Assembly (NCBI GenBank): GCA_018819205.1
Contig: JAHJQE010000027.1
Coordinates: 1 to 64,000 of the forward strand
Reading direction: 5' to 3'
Length of the DNA stretch: 64,000 bases
DNA from: Gammaproteobacteria bacterium
GTDB taxonomy: Bacteria; Pseudomonadota; Gammaproteobacteria; Burkholderiales; Gallionellaceae
This document shows, piece after piece, positions 55,385 through 62,343 of the stretch. A program made the translations under genes and the position numbers. Below the pieces are notes generated by a model. The model saw nothing but the letters and a program-made list of their open reading frames with translations. It made no database searches and was not told the DNA's origin. Numbering within the stretch: the first letter of the stretch is position 1; each line of letters begins with the position of its first letter.

Positions 55385-57088
55385 CTAGTCCTCGACCTGA
55401 TTGCTGATGCGCATCACTTCCGCAACACTGGTATGGCCCAGCCGCATTTCACCCAGCGCGGCATCCAGCAGGGTCCGGCCTTTGAGGTGATCGCGGGCCG
55501 CCTGCATGAAGACGCTGTTGTCGGCATGGGCCGCCGCATCTACCAGGCCCTGCGTCATTTCCAGCATCTCATAGACACCCATGCGGCCGTGAAAGCCGGT
55601 GCCATTGCAGTGCGAACAGCCGCGTCCATGCTTCAATGTGCCCCAATCGCCACGCGCCACGCCTTCCGCTTCCAGCCACTCGATCTCTTGCGGGGTAGGC
55701 AGATGGACCTCGCCGCAACTCTCGCACACGCGGCGCAGCAGACGCTGCGCGAGCACGCACTGCACGGAAGAGGTGACCATGTACTTGGGCACCTCCATAT
55801 CCACCAGGCGGAACAGTGTGCCGGCAGAATCGCGGGTATGCAGCGTGGAGAACACGAGGTGGCCGGTCATGGCGGCACGCATACCGATCTGGGATGTCTC
55901 GGCATCGCGCATCTCGCCCACCAGGATCACGTCCGGGTCCTGACGCAGGACAGAGCGCAGCACCCGGGAAAAAGTAAGATCGATCTTCTCGTTCACCTGC
56001 ACCTGGTTGATGCCGGGCAGACGGTATTCAACAGGGTCCTCGACAGTGATGATCTTCTGGTCGATGGTGTTGATCTCGGCCAACGCGGCATACAGCGTGG
56101 TGGTCTTGCCGGAACCGGTCGGGCCGGTCACCAGCACCATGCCGTTGCTGCGCTTGATGATCTCTCGGAAGCGCTTGAGCATATCGGGCGGCATGCCCAG
56201 CTTGTCCAGCGTCAGGAAACCGCCGCTCTGGTTGAGCAGACGCATGACCACTGATTCGCCGTACTGCGTGGGCATGGTGGAGATACGTACATCGATAGCC
56301 TGTTCGCGCACGCGCACATTGAAGCGACCGTCTTGCGGCATGCGTTTTTCGGAAATGTCCAGACCGGACATCAGTTTCAGACGCAGGGCGATGGCGCCGG
56401 CGATCTTGCTGTCGGCCTCGGTCTGCAGGTGCAGCGCACCGTCGATGCGGAATCGGATCTGCAGGCGTGTCTCTTGCGGTTCGATATGCACGTCGGATGC
56501 CCCGACCTGCGCCGCATCTTCGAACACGGTTTGCAGCAGCTTCACCACCGGCGCTTCTTCCGTGCCAACGGTGTCGCTCAGCGCCCCGAAGTCGATGTAG
56601 CCTTCGCCCAGCTCTTCCGAGATCTCGCGCGCCAGTCCGCTGATCTCGTCGGTGCGGCGATAGACGCGGTCGATGGTCTCCAGCAACTGGCCTTCAGTCA
56701 CGACCGCCACGTCGATGTCGCGTTTGAGGAGGCGCGATATCTCGTCGAATGCAAACAGATCGGTTGGATCGGTCATGCCGACCAGGATGGCACCGTTACG
56801 CTCTTCCAAAGCCAAGGCACGGAAACGGCGCGCCTGATTCTCGGGCATGCTGCGCACGATCTCCAGATTCGGGTTGTAATACTTCAGATTGATGTAGGGG
56901 ATGCTAAGCTGCTGAGCCAGCGTTTCAGAGATCTTGTCTTCACTGATGAAGCCGTTATCCACCAGCACACGCCCCAGTTTGCGGCCGCTGCGCTTTTGCT
57001 GCTCCAGCACGAATTGCAACTGGTCTAGCGAGATGAGTTTTTGCTGTACCAGCAAGTCGCCTAAGCGAACTTTTTCCGGACGCGCCAT
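55385..57088 (-). CDS. mshE: MSHA assembly ATPase MshE with c-di-GMP-binding domain
   Basis: The 567-aa protein begins with an MshEN domain: RLGDLLVQQKLISLDQLQFVLEQQ, then KLGRVLVDNGFISEDKISETLAQQLSIPYINL. These match the known paired c-di-GMP motif (RLGxxL-L-L-Q). The motor has Walker A GPTGSGKTTT (about residue 322-330), the Asp box ITVEDPVEYRL, Walker B VILVGEMRDAET, the His box and a C4 zinc site (CESC, CSHC). It powers pilus extension. It is the first gene of the locus; 105 bases separate it from the divergent trmL. Confidence 0.95.
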   Translation of the reverse strand: MARPEKVRLGDLLVQQKLISLDQLQFVLEQQKRSGRKLGRVLVDNGFISEDKISETLAQQLSIPYINLKYYNPNLEIVRSMPENQARRFRALALEERNGAILVGMTDPTDLFAFDEISRLLKRDIDVAVVTEGQLLETIDRVYRRTDEISGLAREISEELGEGYIDFGALSDTVGTEEAPVVKLLQTVFEDAAQVGASDVHIEPQETRLQIRFRIDGALHLQTEADSKIAGAIALRLKLMSGLDISEKRMPQDGRFNVRVREQAIDVRISTMPTQYGESVVMRLLNQSGGFLTLDKLGMPPDMLKRFREIIKRSNGMVLVTGPTGSGKTTTLYAALAEINTIDQKIITVEDPVEYRLPGINQVQVNEKIDLTFSRVLRSVLRQDPDVILVGEMRDAETSQIGMRAAMTGHLVFSTLHTRDSAGTLFRLVDMEVPKYMVTSSVQCVLAQRLLRRVCESCGEVHLPTPQEIEWLEAEGVARGDWGTLKHGRGCSHCNGTGFHGRMGVYEMLEMTQGLVDAAAHADNSVFMQAARDHLKGRTLLDAALGEMRLGHTSVAEVMRISNQVED

Positions 57089-57193
57089 AATTCCCCCTGA
57101 AGTTTTCTGCGATGCGTCGACGATTGCATCAATGATGGGAGCGGAAGTTAGCCGCTTTCCCTATATCTGACAAGACCTTTCACAACTTTTCAC

Positions 57194-57664
57194 ATGTTCA
57201 ACATCATTCTTTTTCAGCCCGAGATACCGCCCAACACGGGCAATGTCATTCGCCTGTGCGCCAACACGGGCGCGCAACTGCATCTGATCCGTCCTCTGGG
57301 ATTCGAACTGGATGACAAGCAGTTGCGTCGTGCCGGCCTGGATTACCACGAGTATGCCGCGCTGCAGGTGCACGATGACCTGCCGCAATGCTTGAGCGCG
57401 CTGGGCCACCCGCGCTTGTTCGCGTTGACGACCAAAGGCTCGCAACCGTTCTTTGAAATGCAGTTCAGGGCGGGAGATGCTTTTCTGTTCGGCCCGGAGA
57501 GTCGCGGCTTGCCTGCTGAAATCTTGGAATCACTACCAGCTGGGCAACGTGTACGCCTGCCGATGAAGCCCAACAATCGCAGCCTCAACCTGTCCAACGC
57601 GGTCGCTGTGACAGTGTTCGAAGCCTGGCGGCAGAACGGATTCAAAGACAGTACTGAGTTCTGA
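57194..57664 (+). CDS. trmL: tRNA (cytidine(34)-2'-O)-methyltransferase
   Basis: The 156-aa SPOUT enzyme has [39 protein letters not shown] and the knot motif [28 protein letters not shown]. It methylates the wobble base of tRNA-Leu. The final codons, ending STEF, and the stop come from the inverted heptamer element that follows. Confidence 0.95.
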   Translation: MFNIILFQPEIPPNTGNVIRLCANTGAQLHLIRPLGFELDDKQLRRAGLDYHEYAALQVHDDLPQCLSALGHPRLFALTTKGSQPFFEMQFRAGDAFLFGPESRGLPAEILESLPAGQRVRLPMKPNNRSLNLSNAVAVTVFEAWRQNGFKDSTEF

Positions 57665-57744
57665 GTTCCCAGTCCCGAGCCGCCGCACTCAGCACTCAGC
57701 ACTCAGCACTCAGCACTCAGCACTCAGAACTCAGAACTCAGTAC
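57651..57744. repeat. Heptamer tandem repeat with 17-bp inverted arms at the trmL/gpsA junction
   Basis: Arms 57651-57667 (GTACTGAGTTCTGAGTT) and 57728-57744 are perfect complements. Between them lie six exact CACTCAG units (57686-57727); two AACTCAG units form most of the right arm. Both stop codons of the convergent genes lie in the arms. It could act as a bidirectional terminator. Confidence 0.88.
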
Positions 57745-58717
57745 CCGGCTCTCGGCTCAGCAGCATCTCGACAGCCTTGTCGGCATCCAGCTCTTCGTAC
57801 AAAACGCGGTAGACCGCCTGACAGATCGGCATATCCGCCTGATATTGCCGTGCGACGCTTTGCACCTCGCGCGCGGTGTAAACACCCTCCGCCACATGGC
57901 CAAGCTCTTTGAGGATGTTGGGCAAGGAATGATGGCGGGCCAGCAACATGCCGACCTGGCGATTGCGCGACAGGTCGCCGGTGCAGGTGAGAATGAGATC
58001 ACCCACACCGGACAGCCCTCCCAGCGTCTCGGCCTTGCCACCCATCAGCAAACCGAGGCGGGTCATCTCGGCCAGACCGCGCGTAAGCAGCGCCGCGCGC
58101 GCGTTCAAACCCATCTGCATGCCGTCGCAGATACCTGCGGCGATCGCCAATACGTTCTTGATCGCCCCGCCGATCTCAACGCCGACCACATCGGTACTCG
58201 AGTAGATGCGCAGACGCGAATGATGCAATGCCCTGGCAGTTCGCTGCGCAAAGTCCCCGTCGCTGGACGCCAGGGTCAACGCAGTCGGCAGCCCGCGCGC
58301 CACTTCCTGTGCGAAGCTGGGACCGGTCAGCGCGCCGCGCGGAAAGGCGGCGGGCAATATCTCGTTGACGATCTGATGCGGCAGCAGTGAAGTCTCTGTT
58401 TCGAAACCTTTGCATAGCCAGATCACTCCGACAGGCTCTTGCAGTTCGGATATTTGCTGCAAAGTGACGCGCAGCCCGGACACCGGCACAGCCACAACGA
58501 TCAAGTTCGTGCGCCTCAAGACGGCTTGCAGATCATCACTGAGCTGCAGGTTGTCGGGCAGCGCAATGTCAGGCAGGTAACGACGGTTACGGCGTGTCTC
58601 GCGCATCCCCGCCACTTGTGCTGCGTCACGCGCCCAGAGCGTGACTTCATGGCGACCCGACAGGCTGATCGCCAGCGCTGTCCCCCATGCACCCGCACCC
58701 AATACCGCGATGTTCAT
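57731..58717 (-). CDS. gpsA: Glycerol-3-phosphate dehydrogenase [NAD(P)+]
   Basis: The 328-aa enzyme has the nucleotide motif AVLGAGAWGTALA (residues 4-16), LWARD, GVIWLCKGFE, the GPSFAQEVARGLPTALTLAS loop and the catalytic lysine region GGAIKNVLAIAAGICDGMQMG. It makes sn-glycerol-3-phosphate for phospholipids. Its C-terminus, GTEF, comes from the repeat arm, the same ending as TrmL. It is 3 bases after the SH3-like gene. Confidence 0.96.
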   Translation of the reverse strand: MNIAVLGAGAWGTALAISLSGRHEVTLWARDAAQVAGMRETRRNRRYLPDIALPDNLQLSDDLQAVLRRTNLIVVAVPVSGLRVTLQQISELQEPVGVIWLCKGFETETSLLPHQIVNEILPAAFPRGALTGPSFAQEVARGLPTALTLASSDGDFAQRTARALHHSRLRIYSSTDVVGVEIGGAIKNVLAIAAGICDGMQMGLNARAALLTRGLAEMTRLGLLMGGKAETLGGLSGVGDLILTCTGDLSRNRQVGMLLARHHSLPNILKELGHVAEGVYTAREVQSVARQYQADMPICQAVYRVLYEELDADKAVEMLLSREPGTEF

Positions 58718-58720
58718 ACT

Positions 58721-59152
58721 TCAGTCACCCCATACTTCCGATGCTTTGATATAGCCAGTTGAACCATCACGGTGGCGCACCTTGACCCAGTCGCCGCTGT
58801 TGCCCAGCCATTCCAGCCCCAGCTGGCGCGGCGCGACGAATTCCACTGCGGCGCTATTGCTCCAGCTGGCGCGCACCATTGCCGTCCGTGCCGTCACGAC
58901 AACATAACGCTTGCTGCTCAGGTTGCGTTTCTCGATCCAGAACACCTTGCCGGTGGAATCACGTGCTTTGACCCAGGCTTCCAGTACCACCAACTGCTCC
59001 AGTGGCAGAAAGCGCGTAGCGACATAGAGCTTTTTGGCTTTGAGTGAATTGGCGTCATACAGGATGGCCGGCTCCGCCACCGAGGCGAACTCGAAGGCCT
59101 GTGCCGCCAGGCACAGGCTGGACAACAACAGCATTGCCAGCAATCTAGCCAT
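58721..59152 (-). CDS. SH3-like domain periplasmic protein
   Basis: The 143-aa protein has a signal peptide (MARLLAMLLLSSLCLAAQA) and one or two SH3b-type modules: ILYDANSLKAKKLYVATRFLPLEQLVVLEAWVKARDSTGKVFWIEKRNL and TAMVRASWSNSAAVEFVAPRQLGLEWLGNSGDWVKVRHRDGSTGYIKASEVWG. Such domains often bind peptidoglycan or peptides. The gene lies between secB and gpsA with a 1-base overlap, a conserved position in betaproteobacteria. Confidence 0.8.
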   Translation of the reverse strand: MARLLAMLLLSSLCLAAQAFEFASVAEPAILYDANSLKAKKLYVATRFLPLEQLVVLEAWVKARDSTGKVFWIEKRNLSSKRYVVVTARTAMVRASWSNSAAVEFVAPRQLGLEWLGNSGDWVKVRHRDGSTGYIKASEVWGD

Positions 59153-59643
59153 TAGTGCTTGACCGTTGCACCCTCAGCTTGTGCTTGTGCTTGCGCCTGC
59201 TGCTTTTGTTGTTGATAGATCGCTTCGAAGTTGATCGGATTGAGCAGCACCGGAGCGAATCCGCCACGCACCGCCACATCGGAAACGACTTCGCGCAGAT
59301 AGGGATAAAGTATGTTCGGACACATCACCGCCAGTATGCCTTCCATCTCGGCAGCGGGCATGTTGCGTACCTGGAAGATACCGGCCTGTTTGGCTTCGAT
59401 CAGGAACATGGTTTGATCTTTTTCTGCGACCTTTGCCGTTACAGTAACGGTCACTTCCACCTCGAACACACCCTCTTCCAGTTGAGCCGCTTTGGTCTGC
59501 AGTTGCAGGTCGATCTGCGGATTTTCGCGTTGCAGGAAGATCGCCGGGGCATTGGGTATCTCCAGTGACATGTCCTTCACATACAGTTTTTCGATGTTGA
59601 AGATGGGGGCGTCATTCTTGGGGGTGGCTGTGTTCTCGGTCAT
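59152..59643 (-). CDS. secB: Protein-export chaperone SecB
   Basis: It is 163 aa from the ATG at 59643, behind AAGGAAAAG. Features are FNIEKLYVKDMSLEIPNAPAIFL, FEVEVTVTVTAK and the conserved MCPNILYPYLREVVSDVAVRGGFAPVLLNPINFEAIY. SecB keeps preproteins unfolded for SecA. The grxC-secB-gpsA order is conserved from E. coli. Confidence 0.97.
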   Translation of the reverse strand: MTENTATPKNDAPIFNIEKLYVKDMSLEIPNAPAIFLQRENPQIDLQLQTKAAQLEEGVFEVEVTVTVTAKVAEKDQTMFLIEAKQAGIFQVRNMPAAEMEGILAVMCPNILYPYLREVVSDVAVRGGFAPVLLNPINFEAIYQQQKQQAQAQAQAEGATVKH

Positions 59644-59660
59644 CTCTTTTCCTTGGTTGA

Positions 59661-59918
59661 TCATTGTTGAAGCAGGGGCAGCAAACCTCCGGCACGATCG
59701 AGCTCGGCCATATCATCGAATCCGCCGATGTGGCGGTCGTCGATGAATATCTGCGGCACGGTGCGCCGATTGCTGCGTGATTCCATGATGGCGCGCTGTT
59801 CCGGATCCAGATCGATACGTATCTTCTCGATCTCGGTGACGCCTCGATTTTTGAGCAGGCGCTCGGCATTGACGCAATACGGACAGACGGCAGTGCAATA
59901 CATCACGACTTTAGCCAT
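59661..59918 (-). CDS. grxC: Glutaredoxin 3
   Basis: It is 85 aa from the ATG at 59918 (MAKVVMYCTAVCPYC); the frame to 60059 crosses the rhodanese gene. The active site is CPYC (residues 12-15), followed by TVPQIFIDDRHIGGFDDM. It reduces disulfides with glutathione. It sits between the rhodanese gene and secB. Confidence 0.95.
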   Translation of the reverse strand: MAKVVMYCTAVCPYCVNAERLLKNRGVTEIEKIRIDLDPEQRAIMESRSNRRTVPQIFIDDRHIGGFDDMAELDRAGGLLPLLQQ

Positions 59919-59926
59919 GGCATTTC

Positions 59927-60346
59927 CTATTTCTTCTTTTCCAGGGGCAGCTTGGCTTTCTGCCAGGCCACTACGCCGCCGGACAGCAGATATACCTGAC
60001 CGAAGCCCTGCTTGCCCAGCCACGAGGCGATCGGCGTCGCGCGGGCGCCGCTGCGGCACACCAGGATGATGGGGCGCTCGCGATACTTTTCCAGCTCACC
60101 GACGCGATCTTTCAGTTTGGCAGCCGGGATCAGCTTGCTATTGATGATGTGGCCGCTGTCGTATTCGCTCTGTTCGCGCACATCGATCAACAGCGCGTCG
60201 TTACGATTGATCAGGTTCATTGCTTGCAGGGTGTCTGCTTCCTTGACGCCAAGGATGCGGTTGCCGAAATAGCTCCAGAACAGCATATAGCCGCTGATCA
60301 GCGTGATCGACAGGGTGAACAGGTTATCTAGCAGGAACTGCTGCAC
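59927..60346 (-). CDS. Rhodanese-like protein with N-terminal membrane anchor
   Basis: I place the start at the GTG at 60346 (139 aa), because GAGGAG lies 7 bases before it; an ATG at 60361 would add five residues. An N-terminal helix (LFTLSITLISGYMLFWSYF) is followed by a rhodanese domain with LLIDVREQSEYDSGHI and the active-site loop CRSGARA. It probably handles sulfane sulfur near the membrane. It overlaps the 3' end of the glycosyltransferase gene. Confidence 0.88.
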   Translation of the reverse strand: MQQFLLDNLFTLSITLISGYMLFWSYFGNRILGVKEADTLQAMNLINRNDALLIDVREQSEYDSGHIINSKLIPAAKLKDRVGELEKYRERPIILVCRSGARATPIASWLGKQGFGQVYLLSGGVVAWQKAKLPLEKKK

Positions 60347-62117
60347 GACGGTACTCCTCATAATTCCGGGCTGCGGATTCTAACAGAGGCTGGAACCGCG
60401 CGGGATGCCGCGCGGCCAGCGCCTCCATCTCCACACGCGCGGCCTCATAGTGACCCGGATAGCTCCACACAGTGTTCTCAAGTTGCTCCAGCGCAGCCTG
60501 CGGCTGGTTCGACAAGGCCAGGAAGTAAGCCTGGTGATAGCTGACGATAGCTGTAGGGATGTAGCGCAACGCGCGGGTATTGAGCGCCAGTTTTTCTGAA
60601 AGTCGATCTTCATCTGGCACCAGCATGCGCGCGATATACAGCTCTGAGTAACCATTGAACAGGGGGAATTGCAGGGTCGCCAACAATTCTTCACGTGCTC
60701 GTTCCGCATAGCTGGCGTCCCTGACGGCCAGACCACGCATATTTATCGCTGCCTCCAAGTGACGATACGCCTGCAAGCCTTGAAACAACGACAGCACCCC
60801 CAGCATCAGGATGACCGCTACGGAAAAACGCCCCACCCCGCGCAACTCAAGACGATGTGCCCCCGCATCCAGTGCGCCAAGCAGGATCGCTGCCACGGCG
60901 ATGAAATGCATATACCAGAGCGGATATTCCAGCATGGAATGAATACCCAGCACCGCCAGTACCGCGACTGACCACCATTGCTCTGGCGTATATGTCGCGT
61001 GGCGCACCAGCGTGTTCCAGATCCAGATGCCGACTGTCGAAAACAGGACCAGCAAACCCGCCAGCCCTGTTTCTGCCGCAAGCTGCATCACTATGTTGTG
61101 CGCATTGTTGTACAAGCCCACGATCTCGGGATTGCGCATTTCCGCCGCCAGCTGCAGATGCTGGTAGGCGAACTGCCCGAAACCCGCCCCCAGCAAGGGG
61201 AACTTCGCAAAGATCAGCAACGATTCTTGCCACAGATGCAGGCGGATGCCGCCGCTACGCGCCTCGCCGAACAGGCGCTCTGCCGCCGTCACACTGCCGG
61301 TACTCCCTTGCAACCATGGCAACTGAACCAGTCCGTGCATCAGCGCATAGGCGAGAATCAAGGTTAAGGTGTAATGCAACAGTGAGCGCAACGCAGGCTG
61401 TCTGCGCTGCCACCACCAGGCGAGTAGCAATGCTGCAACCAGATACAGCCAGCCGCTGCGCGAACCGGACAGCACCATCACGAACAGCATGGGAGATGCC
61501 AGCAGAGTCGTCTGCCAGATGCGCAGGCTGAACCGGTGTTGCAACAGACCGAGCGAGAGCAGGCCGAGTGCGACATAGTCCGCAAAATGATTGGGCTGTG
61601 CGATGTTGCCGTACACCGCGCTGGATGTTTTGACGGTTACTAGCGAATTGAGGAAAGTATCCCAGCGATAGTGCTGCAGCACGCCTGACAGGGTGTTCAG
61701 TTCTGCACCGATCAACAGACACACAGCCAACACTGTCGCCAATCTCGGCATGCCGAACTCTTCGCGCAAATGCCGACCCAGCATCATCAATAAGGCGGCG
61801 AGCAGCAGATACTGCGACAGCATCAGTACGTGATCGAAGTGGATGATGCGTTCCAGCATGAATTGCACCAGCATCACCAGCATCAGGCCGATAGGCAGCA
61901 ATACGATGCCGGGAACTTGCGGTGCCAGCCAGTAGCGCCGGGTCAGCAACAGCGGCAACGCGCACACGCCCAGCAGCGCCGCCAGCCATTCCTGATAGAA
62001 AGTGGTGAGCGGATAGGCGTGGTGGTAATACAGAAATGGAAAAACCCACATCAGGCCGACGAAGGCCAGACTGATGTGGGCTGATTTGGCGGGAAAGTTT
62101 ACGAGTCGGTTCAGCAA
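60324..62117 (-). CDS. PglL/Wzy-family O-oligosaccharyltransferase
   Basis: The 597-aa protein probably starts at a TTG at 62117, since AAGGG lies just upstream and the codon overlaps the DUF2892 stop by 7 bases. It has about 12 membrane helices. The PglL_A motif is VYGNIAQPNHFADYVALGLL, the central loop LSGSRSGWLY and the periplasmic GAGFGQFAYQHLQL, plus a C-terminal TPR-like Wzy_C2 region. PglL enzymes move glycans from lipid carrier to pilin. It lies near the MSHA locus. Confidence 0.85.
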   Translation of the reverse strand: MLNRLVNFPAKSAHISLAFVGLMWVFPFLYYHHAYPLTTFYQEWLAALLGVCALPLLLTRRYWLAPQVPGIVLLPIGLMLVMLVQFMLERIIHFDHVLMLSQYLLLAALLMMLGRHLREEFGMPRLATVLAVCLLIGAELNTLSGVLQHYRWDTFLNSLVTVKTSSAVYGNIAQPNHFADYVALGLLSLGLLQHRFSLRIWQTTLLASPMLFVMVLSGSRSGWLYLVAALLLAWWWQRRQPALRSLLHYTLTLILAYALMHGLVQLPWLQGSTGSVTAAERLFGEARSGGIRLHLWQESLLIFAKFPLLGAGFGQFAYQHLQLAAEMRNPEIVGLYNNAHNIVMQLAAETGLAGLLVLFSTVGIWIWNTLVRHATYTPEQWWSVAVLAVLGIHSMLEYPLWYMHFIAVAAILLGALDAGAHRLELRGVGRFSVAVILMLGVLSLFQGLQAYRHLEAAINMRGLAVRDASYAERAREELLATLQFPLFNGYSELYIARMLVPDEDRLSEKLALNTRALRYIPTAIVSYHQAYFLALSNQPQAALEQLENTVWSYPGHYEAARVEMEALAARHPARFQPLLESAARNYEEYRRAAVPAR

Positions 62118-62320
62118 GCGCCCTTGACGCCGAACTTGGCGAGGATGTTGTTCAACGGGCAGATCTGCGTGAAGCCGCTCTGGAACAGGTTCAAACCGAC
62201 AAAAGCGGTGAACAGCAGGAAGTACTCGCTGACGAACAGCGGGCTGGCCTGCGCACCCAGCGCCAACGACAGCAAGACAAAGAAACCGGCGACGATACGG
62301 ACGATACGTTCTGCATTCAT
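62111..62320 (-). CDS. DUF2892 (YgaP-type transmembrane) protein
   Basis: The 69-aa protein (MNAERIVRIVAGFFVLLSLA) has two membrane helices and the C-terminal GFTQICPLNNILAKFGVKGAC, the DUF2892 signature with cysteines. In YgaP such a region is fused to a rhodanese domain. Here the rhodanese gene is two genes downstream, with the glycosyltransferase between. Confidence 0.9.
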   Translation of the reverse strand: MNAERIVRIVAGFFVLLSLALGAQASPLFVSEYFLLFTAFVGLNLFQSGFTQICPLNNILAKFGVKGAC

Positions 62321-62343
62321 GTTTAAAGCTCCTTAATTAAAGT

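Noticed and set aside
57686-57741. Short direct repeats as a CRISPR array
   Set aside because: The units are contiguous 7-mers with no spacers, and no cas genes are present.
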